Assembly (NCBI RefSeq): GCF_015840915.1
Contig: NZ_CP060398.1
Location: 868,001-932,000 of the forward strand
Origin: Synechococcus sp. CBW1002
GTDB lineage: Bacteria > Cyanobacteriota > Cyanobacteriia > PCC-6307 > Cyanobiaceae
DNA: 64,000 bases
Direction: 5' to 3'
Under the pieces are notes generated by a model. The model had not been told where the DNA came from. It made no database searches and saw only the letters and a list, made by a program, of their open reading frames with translations. A program made the translations under genes and the position numbers. Shown piece by piece: positions 46,830 through 53,814 of the stretch (positions within the stretch are counted from its first letter, which is position 1; the number at the start of each line of letters is the position of its first letter).

Positions 46830-48198
46830 GAGTTTGCGGAAAAACCGCCTGAGAAGCAGCGTTTTTCCCTCCTGAGAGCTGGTGCAGCTCATTTCGGTCT
46901 GGTTTTCAGAGTTTCAGCGGCTCAGAGCTCCCCTTTTGGTGTGTTTTGCCCCTTTGGGGCTCCCTGATCACTGCCGTCTGGGCACACTTCTGGGCAACCA
47001 CCTGTTCACGCCGCCGCCATCGCCGGTTTGAGCAGGTTGCCCAGGCGGATCAGGTTGTAGGCGATCACATTCAGGCCGAACACCGCACTCACCTTCTCGG
47101 TGCCGCGCAGCTTGAACTGGCGCAGACCTCCCCACTGTTTGATCCAGCCAAACACCTTCTCGATGCCGCGGCGGGCATGGATCGACTTGGCGTAGCCCAC
47201 GTGGCGGGTGGTGCGGCCATCGATGGCGGAACCACCAGATCGGGCGGTGTTCTGCACCACGTGCGGCGTCACGCCGATGCGGCGCATCTCGGCGACAAAG
47301 CCCCTGGTGTCGTAGTGCTTGTCGGCACCGATGGTTTTCTGGTGGGCACCGGGACGATCCGCGGCCATGGCTTTGGCGGCATCCCGCTCCCCGGTGCCCG
47401 TGGCTTGCGTGACCTTGCAATCGACGATCAGGGCATGGCGGTTGTCCATGAGCACATGACCCCGGTAGCTCGGTTGAGCCGGGTGGGCGTTGGATTTCCG
47501 GGCCAGCAAGGCGTCGGGATCACTGCCGGAGCGGTGGGTCTTGTTGCTGAGCTTGATGCCTCGGAAATCCCCTTTCGCTCGCTTCTTGCCGGGCTTTGGA
47601 GCGCCAAAACCCTCGCCAGGGCCTGACGGCGGTGGCGGCGGATCGTCCTGCCCATCGATCCGCTCCAGTGAGGCATGGGAGGCCCAGGCCTGCAGCAAGG
47701 TGCCATCGACGGAGAAGTGCTCGTCACTGAGCAGCGGCTTGACCTCCGGAGCACCCATCAGCTTCTCCAGGAACTTCCCCATCACCTGCTCGTTCAGCAG
47801 CCGCTCCCGGTTTTTTGTGAATGTGGTGGGATGCCAGATCGGATCATCTGGGCTCAGCCCCACAAACCAGCGGAACAGCAGGTTGTAGTGGAGCTGCTCG
47901 AGCAGCAACCGCTCCGAGCGGATGCCGTAGAACGCCTGCAGCAACGAGGCCAGCAGCAGTTGCTCCGGCGGCACTGATGGCCGGCCTTCTGCGGCGTACA
48001 GATCACAGAAGGTGGGATTGAGGCGATCGAGGGCCTGATCGGCCAGCTTGCGGATCCGCCGCAGCGGATGGCCGGCCGGGATCCGATCCTCAATCGACAC
48101 GTAGGAGAACAGGGAGCCGCTGCGCTCCCGTTGACCTCGCATCTGGGCTGGACAGCTGGCCCATTCTCGCAGAGATGGCCGGGTTTTTCAGCAAACTC
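46830..48198 (-). mobile_element. IS5-family insertion sequence inside the IS1182 remnant
   Basis: A 1369-bp element. Its ends are GAGTTTGCGGAAAAACC at 46830 and GAGTTTGCTGAAAAACC read inward from 48198, one mismatch in 17. The direct repeat GTAA flanks it (46826-46829 and 48199-48202). The target was an IS1182-type element, as its pieces continue on either side. The transposase inside is complete. Confidence 0.88.
47006..48142 (-). CDS. IS5-family transposase
   Basis: 378 residues. The family's opening FSYVSIEDRIPAGHPLR leads to a DUF772-type N-terminal domain (YAAEGRPSVPPEQLLLASLL, LLFRWFVGLSPDDPIWHPTT). The DDE core has DEHFSVDGTLLQAWASH, GADKHYDTRGFVAEMRR and a Glu in the ARRGIEKVFGWIKQWGGLR segment. 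A Pro/Gly-rich loop near residue 165 is a variable insertion. The gene is intact, so the element may be able to move. Confidence 0.93.
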   Translation of the reverse strand: MRGQRERSGSLFSYVSIEDRIPAGHPLRRIRKLADQALDRLNPTFCDLYAAEGRPSVPPEQLLLASLLQAFYGIRSERLLLEQLHYNLLFRWFVGLSPDDPIWHPTTFTKNRERLLNEQVMGKFLEKLMGAPEVKPLLSDEHFSVDGTLLQAWASHASLERIDGQDDPPPPPSGPGEGFGAPKPGKKRAKGDFRGIKLSNKTHRSGSDPDALLARKSNAHPAQPSYRGHVLMDNRHALIVDCKVTQATGTGERDAAKAMAADRPGAHQKTIGADKHYDTRGFVAEMRRIGVTPHVVQNTARSGGSAIDGRTTRHVGYAKSIHARRGIEKVFGWIKQWGGLRQFKLRGTEKVSAVFGLNVIAYNLIRLGNLLKPAMAAA

Positions 48199-48545
48199 GT
48201 AAAGCAGCCGCATCGTCAACCGCTGCGCGGAAGCCTGCGGCTACATCCGCGGATCAAAGCCCTTCTCCCCGCGGGGATCCTTGGCCAGAGCGGGGATCAA
48301 GACCTGTGAGAGAGCCAGCGCATCGACCAGATCAGATCCAGCCGGAACTACACCCGGTGGTCATCCGGGAGCCAATCACTCGGTGATGGCGGCAGCAAGG
48401 TGGTCTGCTCCGGCTGCCAGGGACGGAAGGGCCTGGGCTTCTGCACACCGTATTCTCTCGCCCGAATCCATTGCAGTCACTGGGATCTGGGCAGATTACG
48501 GGGCGTCTGTGAAGAGGCTGAGTGCGATCGTTCTCCAGCCGCTGT
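48199..48545 (-). pseudogene. IS1182 transposase remnant, 5' part and left end
   Basis: On the minus strand the DNA matches the intact IS1182 element from its left end region through the first 65 codons: the stretch around ATCTGCCCAGATCCCAGTGA, the start codon area, FRPWQPEQTTLLPPSPS and LAKDPRGEKGFDPRM. Frame changes, stop codons and a 25-base insertion after the GFDPRM codons show it is dead. The outer limit near 48545 is approximate. It adjoins the IS5-type element through the GTAA repeat. Confidence 0.8.
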
Positions 48546-48685
48546 GGCGGCCTTGTTCCCCGATGAGGTGGCCATCGATGGGACGCAGGCCGAGGTCGGG
48601 ATAGGCAGCGCCCCGACTGAAGCTCCGCAGAGCGACACCGTTGCTTGGCCCTGCGGCCTGGCGCCGCCTCATCAGGCAAGGGCAC

Positions 48686-49336
48686 TCAACCCCGGGGGCT
48701 GTGGGTCACGGGCACGGGAATCGCGAGCAGGTCGCCAACGTCGCCAGACGACACAGCCGAGTCGGAGGCAGCGACAACGCTCATGTCATCGAGCACGGCC
48801 GGGATGATGCCGGCATCAAAGGAGAAGCGGCCAGGGCCGTTGAACAGCAGCGCAAGGCTGCCGCCCAGGTACAGCAGCACCAGCTCGAGCACGTAGATGT
48901 TGAAGCCGGCGGTGGAGATGTGCTGGTAGGCCGCCACGGTCATCGTGCCGCTCAGGGCCAGGGCGCCGAGGGGTGTGAGCAGGCCGAGGATCACCAGCCA
49001 GCTGCCGATCAGCTCGGAGAAACCGGCGGCATAGGCGAAAAACAGCGGGAAGGGCAGATGCAGCGAGGCCACATAGGTGTTGGCGAATTGCTGGGGATCG
49101 GCGAGCTTCTCCTGGCCGTGGTGAATCATCAGGGCGCCGATGGTGAGCCGCAGCAGCAGCAGACCGAAGGACGCCATGGGGCCGGGCCTCAGATAGGCCT
49201 TCACCGCGGGAGCCAACGCCGTGAGCCGAGCCGGAGGGGCAAAGCTGGTGACGGGCTTGCCGAGGGCGACGAACCAGAGGGCGAAGCAGGCGGCCATGAA
49301 GGCCACGAAGAGCTCGAGCAGGGTGGACGTGGACAC
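48686..49336 (-). CDS. DoxX-family membrane protein
   Basis: About 216 residues from a GTG at 49336; the frame is open further upstream without protein-like content. Four spans are visible: LLELFVAFMAACFALWFVAL, FGLLLLRLTIGALMIHHGQEK (with the DoxX HHGQEK signature), LPFPLFFAYAAGFSELIGSW and LVILGLLTPLGALALS, then VLELVLLYLGGSLALLF. DoxX proteins are small quinone-linked or redox-partner membrane proteins. The function here is not known. The C-terminus carries an extra acidic tail. Confidence 0.83.
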   Translation of the reverse strand: MSTSTLLELFVAFMAACFALWFVALGKPVTSFAPPARLTALAPAVKAYLRPGPMASFGLLLLRLTIGALMIHHGQEKLADPQQFANTYVASLHLPFPLFFAYAAGFSELIGSWLVILGLLTPLGALALSGTMTVAAYQHISTAGFNIYVLELVLLYLGGSLALLFNGPGRFSFDAGIIPAVLDDMSVVAASDSAVSSGDVGDLLAIPVPVTHSPRG

Positions 49337-49481
49337 TGGGAGGAAACGTTTGCAAAAATCATGGCAAGCCTTATGAAGGAACGTGAAGCGCCGGGTGCGC
49401 GTCCGGGCCAAGTCACAGCAGGCCATCCGAGCAACAGATCGGTGGTGGAGACCTCGCGGAGGTCCCGCCGAATCGCCAGGA

Positions 49482-49499
49482 TGTAACAGATCCGTTACA
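49482..49499. promoter_or_regulatory. Palindromic operator-like site TGTAAC-N6-GTTACA
   Basis: A perfect 6-bp inverted repeat (TGTAAC at 49482-49487, GTTACA at 49494-49499) with a 6-base spacer ends five bases before the ATG at 49505. The symmetry and half-site resemble the CRP/FNR class of regulators. Binding there would block translation initiation or transcription of the gene string 49505 onward. No regulator can be named. Confidence 0.55.
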
Positions 49500-49504
49500 A
49501 GCCG

Positions 49505-49768
49505 ATGACCGCTGGCGAGCTGTTCCTCGAGAGCCTCAGTTCCGGGGTGATCACCCAGGCCGAGATCGACTGGCTGGTCAGCCAGCAGGGTCGCTTTTCG
49601 AGATCCGAACAAGCGGCGATGCAGCGGCTGGGACGGCTGCTGGATCATGGGCAGATCCAACTGGGGTGCCGAATTGCACCGCACTGGCAAGGGAAACGGC
49701 AGGTGCTGCGCGAGTGGTTCGTGCCGCTGGACCGGCGGAGCAGATCCTCCCTGCTCCGAACCACCTGA
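49505..49768 (+). CDS. Conserved small cyanobacterial protein
   Basis: 87 residues. The helical part MTAGELFLESLSSGVITQAE is followed by IDWLVSQQGRFSRSEQAAMQ and LGRLLDHGQIQLGCRI, then a basic tail (REWFVPLDRRSRSS). I recall similar small proteins in Synechococcus genomes but know no function. It is directly behind the palindromic site and 89 bases before the LPLAT gene's ATG. Confidence 0.7.
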   Translation: MTAGELFLESLSSGVITQAEIDWLVSQQGRFSRSEQAAMQRLGRLLDHGQIQLGCRIAPHWQGKRQVLREWFVPLDRRSRSSLLRTT

Positions 49769-49857
49769 CGGCAAGGCCAGCATCAGGTGGCGTCCCTCCA
49801 GCGAGGTGGAACCAGCCGCTTGCCCTTCACGTTGCTGAGACTGGAAAGATCGCAAGC

Positions 49858-50580
49858 ATGCAACACCCCATCCCCTTGCAACTGTCACGCAGCCTGCTGG
49901 GTGCCGCAGGGATTTCAGCGTCATTGCACAATCTTGAGAGAATTCCCACCAGGAATCGATTACTCATTGTCAGCAACCACCGCAGTCTTTTTGATGCTCC
50001 CCTGCTGATGACGGCGATCAGTCGGCCGGTGCGGTTCGTCTATCACTATTACATGAGTCAAGTGCCGCTACTGCAGCAGGCAATGATGCTGATGGGTGCC
50101 TTCCCGCTCAAGACTGGTCAAGGAAGGCAGTCGTCATTCTTTCTGAAGTCAGCAAGGTTTTTGCAAGACAATCAGGTGGTAGGCGTGTTTCCCGAAGGCG
50201 CGGATCCGATGGTGAAGGTCAACGCCCCCCATCAGCTGAGCCCGTTCCACAGGGGTTTTGCCCATCTTGCCCTGAGGGTGCCGGTGGATGACCTGGCGAT
50301 TCTGCCAGTTGCCATCGCTTCAAGGGATGAAAAGCAGGGAAAGCTTGCACCGCTTGAATGGTTTCGGCGTTTCGATCCATCGGAAGCACTGTTTCAAGGT
50401 GATGGCTGGCATTCTGCGGTCGTCTATCGACATGTTGATGTTTTCTTTGGCTATCCTCTGCTGATCGATAAGGGTTTGAGATCCCGCTATCGAGGCAGCA
50501 GCGGAGCCACTGTTGTCAGAGAAATCACCCAGGTCTGCTGGAGCCAGATTGCTGAATTCTTGGCTCACAGACGCTGCTGA
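49858..50580 (+). CDS. LPLAT-type acyltransferase (phytyl-ester-synthase-like C-terminal half)
   Basis: 240 residues. The HX4D-type acyltransferase motif is NHRSLFD (H41, D46), and the FPEG motif is VVGVFPEGADPMVK. Plant phytyl ester synthases (PES1/2) carry this LPLAT module C-terminal to an alpha/beta-hydrolase; the Synechocystis relative Slr2103 is a stand-alone LPLAT that acylates plastoquinone and diacylglycerol. Here the next gene supplies an alpha/beta-hydrolase. The GC content and codon use are visibly lower than in flanking genes. Classical PlsC is less likely given the partner. Confidence 0.82.
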   Translation: MQHPIPLQLSRSLLGAAGISASLHNLERIPTRNRLLIVSNHRSLFDAPLLMTAISRPVRFVYHYYMSQVPLLQQAMMLMGAFPLKTGQGRQSSFFLKSARFLQDNQVVGVFPEGADPMVKVNAPHQLSPFHRGFAHLALRVPVDDLAILPVAIASRDEKQGKLAPLEWFRRFDPSEALFQGDGWHSAVVYRHVDVFFGYPLLIDKGLRSRYRGSSGATVVREITQVCWSQIAEFLAHRRC

Positions 50581-50593
50581 GGCTTCCAGATTC

Positions 50594-51436
50594 ATGATCA
50601 CCACCTCCAAGATTTTACGGCTAATCCCTTGCACGCCTGCAACACCATCTCGGCCGTTGTTTGTCTTTTTGCCTGGCATGGACGGCAGCGGCACCTTGCT
50701 GCAATCCCAGGTTGCCGGACTCAGCCCGCACTTTGACATCCGCAGTCTGTCAATTCCCCCAGACGACCGCACAGGATGGGGCGAACTGACCGAGCGGGTG
50801 GCCACTCTGATCAGGATGGAGCAGCAACGGCATCCTGGCCACACGACCACAGTTTGTGGCGAATCGTTTGGAGGTTGTTTGGCGTTGAGCCTGATCTCGC
50901 ACTTTCCAGACCTGTGTGACCAGTTGATTCTGGTCAATCCCGCTTCATCAGCCGGGCGACAACCATGGATCAGTGCCTGCAGTTCGTTGACTCAGCTGTT
51001 GCCGGCACCGCTCTACCGACTCTCCACCCTCAGTCTCTGCAATCTTTTGATTGCATCCCACCGGGTCAGCAGGCCACGACGGCAGCGGCTGCTGGCTGCC
51101 ATGCAGGCAGTCAGCCCCCAGAGTGCCGCCTGGCGATTGGCATTGCTCCGGCAGTTTCGTCTGGAGGATCTTGCAATCGATCGCGTTCGTCAGCCTGTTC
51201 TGATCCTGGCCTCAGGAGCGGATCGCCTCCTCCCTTCCCGGCGCGAGGCGTGGCGATTGGAACGCTGTCTGCCGAGGGCAACAACCCTGCTGCTTCCCGA
51301 TAGCGGGCATGCCTGCCTTATAGAGAGTCAGGTCAATTTATCTGCCATCCTCAAGTCGCAGGCTCAGTGGTCTGATCGGTTGTCACTCACCCGGGCGATG
51401 GGCGCTCCAGTCCAGCCTGCCGCGATTCTCCGGTAG
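50594..51436 (+). CDS. Alpha/beta-hydrolase (phytyl-ester-synthase-like N-terminal half)
   Basis: 280 residues with a full catalytic set: nucleophile S91 in CGESFGG, D210 in LILASGADRLLPS and H239 in PDSGHACL. The opening PLFVFLPGMDGSGTLL matches the esterase/lipase module of plant PES proteins (FLPGxDGxG). It starts 13 bases after the acyltransferase stop, and like that gene it has more AT-rich codons than the surroundings. The pair would transfer fatty acyl groups to phytol or another isoprenoid alcohol, or edit them. The role is inferred from the arrangement. Confidence 0.82.
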   Translation: MITTSKILRLIPCTPATPSRPLFVFLPGMDGSGTLLQSQVAGLSPHFDIRSLSIPPDDRTGWGELTERVATLIRMEQQRHPGHTTTVCGESFGGCLALSLISHFPDLCDQLILVNPASSAGRQPWISACSSLTQLLPAPLYRLSTLSLCNLLIASHRVSRPRRQRLLAAMQAVSPQSAAWRLALLRQFRLEDLAIDRVRQPVLILASGADRLLPSRREAWRLERCLPRATTLLLPDSGHACLIESQVNLSAILKSQAQWSDRLSLTRAMGAPVQPAAILR

Positions 51437-51594
51437 CCCCGGCGGCCCTGGCGATGCCTGCAACGACGTTGCCGAGCTCAGGCGCATCGCCAAAACCCTG
51501 CTCACGGCCTGGCGCCTGCAGTCTGATATGACGAGGTCCTTCGGTAGCCAGGCGATGGGCATCACCCCTCCATAGCTATGGGGCTGTTCTGCTC

Positions 51595-51741
51595 GTGGCC
51601 TGCTGGTGGGGGCCGGGGCTGCTCGGCTTGTTCGGCATCAGCTTTGTGATCTGCGCAATGGCGATGGGACTCTTCCTGTTCCTGCTGGTTACGCCGCAGC
51701 TGCGGCAATGGCTTGGAATGAACCCTGCCTTCCAGCGGTGA
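51595..51741 (+). CDS. Putative single-span microprotein
   Basis: A 48-residue open frame from a GTG, too short for the usual gene callers. It reads a hydrophobic segment GLLGLFGISFVICAMAMGLF LFLL-type span and a polar C-terminus (TPQLRQWLGMNPAFQR). The start is uncertain and no ribosome-binding site is striking. Its next neighbour on the same strand, a 72-residue gene, begins 11 bases later. It may be real because several comparable tiny membrane ORFs follow within 1.5 kb. Confidence 0.35.
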   Translation: MACWWGPGLLGLFGISFVICAMAMGLFLFLLVTPQLRQWLGMNPAFQR

Positions 51742-51752
51742 CCCGGAGTGCC

Positions 51753-51971
51753 ATGGCTGCCGAAGTGGTGATCGGGAGGAAAACGCTGCGATTGGCAAGG
51801 CCCAGCGATGTGACTGTCGCGCAACGCGTGGCGGCCCATCTGCAACGCCGCATCGCTGAAGACGACTGGCGTCCCTACCGGAGCAGAGAGGATGCGGTGC
51901 GAGCCTGGAGCCGACTGGGCGGCATCCGTCTCCAAGTGATGCAGGCCCTGGGCCTGCTGCACGAGGCCTGA
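51753..51971 (+). CDS. Small basic protein of unknown function
   Basis: 72 residues from the ATG at 51753 (MAAEVVIGRKTLR). It is basic and helical (VTVAQRVAAHLQRRIAEDDW, RSREDAVRAWSRLGGIRLQ). No family recognised. It precedes the LysM-like protein by seven bases. Confidence 0.5.
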   Translation: MAAEVVIGRKTLRLARPSDVTVAQRVAAHLQRRIAEDDWRPYRSREDAVRAWSRLGGIRLQVMQALGLLHEA

Positions 51972-51978
51972 ACCTCTG

Positions 51979-52380
51979 GTGCAGCTCAGCTGCCAGCCAG
52001 TTCCAGTTCCGCTCGCGCTGGTGGTGCTGCAGCAGAGCGAGGCCTACGTCACCGCTGAGGGCGAGACCTTGAGCAGCGTGGCGGCCAAGCCGAATCTCAG
52101 CCTGAGCCTGCTGTGGCAATTCAAGCCGGAGCTGGCCAGCTGGCCCAGCGAGGAACCGCTGCCGGCTGGCACCACCCTGCTGCTGCCCGTTTACCGCTCC
52201 ACCACGCCGATCCCGGCCGGCCTGCAGCTGCTGGTGCCGGGATTCAAGCTCTCCAGCCCGCTGCCGGCGGGGGAATGGATCACCCTGCCGGCCCGGCGCT
52301 CCCACCATTCAGGCACCCATGCGGGAATCCGCCATGTCCCAACCGCTTCACATGGCGTTACAGTTGTCGTAACGAACTGA
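51979..52380 (+). CDS. LysM-like protein
   Basis: 133 residues from a GTG at 51979. The central part, YVTAEGETLSSVAAKPNLSL followed by LLWQFKPEL and LPAGTTLLLPVYR, follows the LysM pattern (Y-V-x-x-G-D-T-L-x-x-I-A, then N-P-x-L, then G-x-x-L-x-I-P), although with some changes. LysM domains bind peptidoglycan or glycans. A signal peptide is not evident. Its last codons contain a dyad (CGTTAC...GTAACG) close to the next HLIP gene. Confidence 0.55.
   Translation: MQLSCQPVPVPLALVVLQQSEAYVTAEGETLSSVAAKPNLSLSLLWQFKPELASWPSEEPLPAGTTLLLPVYRSTTPIPAGLQLLVPGFKLSSPLPAGEWITLPARRSHHSGTHAGIRHVPTASHGVTVVVTN
52356..52374. promoter_or_regulatory. Dyad CGTTAC-N7-GTAACG upstream of the first HLIP gene
   Basis: A perfect 6-bp inverted repeat in the last codons of the LysM-like gene, ending 13 bases before the HLIP ATG at 52388. 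It contains TTACA, the core of the high-light regulatory HLR1/RpaB element, but the halves are inverted and not in tandem. A regulatory role for the HLIP cassette is possible. Confidence 0.4.
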
Positions 52381-52387
52381 AACACTC

Positions 52388-52531
52388 ATGACTGATCCCG
52401 CTCCCCGCTTCGGGTTTGTCGCCTTCGCCGAGACCTGGAACGGCCGCCTGGCCATGCTGGGCTTCGTGATCGGCCTTGCCACCGAGCTGCTCACCGGCCA
52501 GGGCATCCTTCAGCAGATCGGGCTCGGTTGA
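52388..52531 (+). CDS. High-light-inducible protein (HLIP)
   Basis: 47 residues with the chlorophyll-binding helix of the LHC superfamily: E15 and N18 in AETWNGRLAMLGFVIGLATE, then LLTGQGILQQIGLG. HLIPs bind chlorophyll and carotenoid and protect photosystem II and chlorophyll synthesis under high light. The ExxNGRxAMLGF motif is exact. The gene is followed five bases later by a 39-residue membrane ORF. Confidence 0.92.
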   Translation: MTDPAPRFGFVAFAETWNGRLAMLGFVIGLATELLTGQGILQQIGLG

Positions 52532-52536
52532 TCGCC

Positions 52537-52656
52537 ATGAGTACCGACTACTCCGCCGCCATCACCGCCGTCGTCGCACTGGTGGTGCTGCTCACCGGCA
52601 TGACCGCATTCGTTCTGACCCGCCCCAGCGATCTCGCCCCCACCCCCCAGCGATGA
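52537..52656 (+). CDS. Tiny single-span membrane protein
   Basis: 39 residues: a polar start (MSTDYSA), one hydrophobic span of about 22 residues (ITAVVALVVLLTGMTAFVL) and a Pro-rich end. It lies between two HLIP genes, five bases after the first one, and its stop overlaps the next start by four bases (ATGA). The size and position suggest a microprotein partner of HLIPs or photosystem complexes; it does not clearly match a named photosystem subunit. I recognise no homolog with certainty. Confidence 0.6.
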   Translation: MSTDYSAAITAVVALVVLLTGMTAFVLTRPSDLAPTPQR

Positions 52657-52730
52657 CCGGCACTCTTGCTCTCCTGCTGATCGGCGCCTGGATCACAGGT
52701 GCCCTGCTCCAGCCCCGACCGGCCGACTGA
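52653..52730 (+). CDS. Tiny single-span membrane protein, ATGA-coupled
   Basis: 25 residues, MTGTLALLLIGAWITGALLQ and a polar tail. The four-base ATGA overlap with the preceding 39-residue ORF suggests coupled translation. This is near the lower limit for a believable gene; the overlap and the run of such ORFs are the only support. Confidence 0.45.
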   Translation: MTGTLALLLIGAWITGALLQPRPAD

Positions 52731-52771
52731 GCCATTCGTCCAAGACCACCATCCACCGCACCGGAGCTCCC

Positions 52772-53008
52772 ATGACCAACACCCCTGCCAACGACAAATG
52801 GTTCGAGAACCGCGCCGAGCAGCTGATTCACATGGAGCAGCTCAAGCGCGCTGAACTGTTCAACGGCCGCGCCGCCATGCTCGGGATCGTGATCGGCATC
52901 GTGGTGGAAGGCCTCACCGGTTCTGGAATCGCCCATCAGATCGGCCTCGGCGCCCTGGTGGATGGCTACGCCGCCTGCCGCACCCAGTTCCTGCCCTTCT
53001 GCTTCTGA
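52772..53008 (+). CDS. High-light-inducible protein (HLIP), longer form
   Basis: 78 residues. The chlorophyll-binding helix is ELFNGRAAMLGIVIGIVVEG with the E-x-x-N-G-R motif, then LTGSGIAHQIGLG. The N-terminal 30 residues are charged (NDKWFENRAEQLIHMEQLKR). A Cys pair near the C-terminus is unusual. It is the second HLIP in 400 bases; the hairpin at 53037 follows. Confidence 0.92.
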   Translation: MTNTPANDKWFENRAEQLIHMEQLKRAELFNGRAAMLGIVIGIVVEGLTGSGIAHQIGLGALVDGYAACRTQFLPFCF

Positions 53009-53036
53009 GCTCCTGCTCCGCTCAAGCTTCCCACCA

Positions 53037-53060
53037 CCCCCGGCAACCCCGGGGGATTTT
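53037..53060 (+). terminator. Intrinsic terminator after the HLIP gene
   Basis: A 7-bp stem (CCCCCGG at 53037-53043, CCGGGGG at 53049-53055) with a five-base loop is followed by ATTTT. It begins 29 bases after the stop of the longer HLIP gene. It probably ends the transcript that starts before the first HLIP. Confidence 0.75.
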
Positions 53061-53087
53061 GATGGCCACCACTCCCCTCTCACTCCT

Positions 53088-53201
53088 ATGACGGGCAACC
53101 TCCAGGCCATCGGCTTCCTGTTCACCTGGGTGCTGGGCTGGGGCAGCGGCGGGGTCTGGTTCTACCGGCGCTGGATGGGGCCCGTCACCCCGAACCGTTG
53201 A
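53088..53201 (+). CDS. Tiny single-span membrane protein downstream of the HLIPs
   Basis: 37 residues from the ATG at 53088 (MTGNLQAIGFLFTW). One hydrophobic span (GFLFTWVLGWGSGGVWFY) ends in a basic patch (RRWMGPVTPNR), a good positive-inside anchor. It is located 28 bases after the terminator, so it may have its own promoter in the T-rich gap. It is the fourth tiny membrane ORF of the run. Its 3' end overlaps the convergent gene by 17 bases. Confidence 0.55.
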   Translation: MTGNLQAIGFLFTWVLGWGSGGVWFYRRWMGPVTPNR

Positions 53202-53421
53202 TCCGCTGGGGCCTTTTGGCCGACTCGATCAGCAGGTTGCGCAGCAGCTCCGTGGTGCTGATCAGCAGGTGGGCCATCCAGGTGCCGGTCAGCTTGGGTT
53301 CCGCGATGAGATCGCCGCGGCAGCGACCGATGGCCTGTTCGATCTCCGCCAGCTCCCGGCCGATGTTGCGCACCATCGCCTCGGTGGTCTCACGGGGCGC
53401 GGGGCGGGGTGGTGTCTGCAT
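53185..53421 (-). CDS. Small helical protein of unknown function
   Basis: 78 residues from the ATG at 53421 (MQTPPRPAP). The body is helical (REELAEIEQAIGRC-like segment with one Cys, then GTWMAHLLISTTELLRNLLIE). No family recognised. It directly follows the cupin gene on the same strand: the cupin stop at 53444 lies 22 bases upstream of this start. Confidence 0.55.
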   Translation of the reverse strand: MQTPPRPAPRETTEAMVRNIGRELAEIEQAIGRCRGDLIAEPKLTGTWMAHLLISTTELLRNLLIESAKRPQRINGSG

Positions 53422-53443
53422 CTGTCCCACTCTGCGGCAGTGC

Positions 53444-53722
53444 TCAGCCAAAGCGGTAGTGCTTACGCACCGGGGCGTGCACCTCCCAGGTGCAGCTCAG
53501 CCCGGCGTCAAACACCACCAGATCACCGACCCCAAAGCGCACCGGCTTACCGCCATCGGGGGTGACCGTCACATCCCCCTCCAGCAGCAGGCAGGTCTCC
53601 TGCTCGTCGTAGGTCCAGGGAAAGGTGCTGACCTCACATCCCCAGGACGGCCAGCTCGTCACGCCCAGGCTGGCCAGCTGAGCCGGATCTGGATTGGACG
53701 TAACCGTGATGCCGGAGGCCAT
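53444..53722 (-). CDS. Cupin_3 family protein (DUF861-like)
   Basis: 92 residues. A small cupin with the pattern WGCEVSTFPWTYDEQETCLL, EGDVTVTPDGGKPVRFGVGD and LVVFDAGLSCTWEVHAPVRK. It fits the DUF861 group with metal-binding His/Glu positions partly replaced (DEQET and CTWEVH). These are often housekeeping hypothetical proteins in cyanobacteria. It stands alone on the minus strand with one small gene after it. Confidence 0.83.
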   Translation of the reverse strand: MASGITVTSNPDPAQLASLGVTSWPSWGCEVSTFPWTYDEQETCLLLEGDVTVTPDGGKPVRFGVGDLVVFDAGLSCTWEVHAPVRKHYRFG

Positions 53723-53814
53723 GGCTGTCTGCTTGAGAACCAGAGGCCATTGTCTGCTTCCAGCCTGACACTCCTCTGGACTGTCAAGCCCCGCCTCACC
53801 TCCGTCATCGGCAG

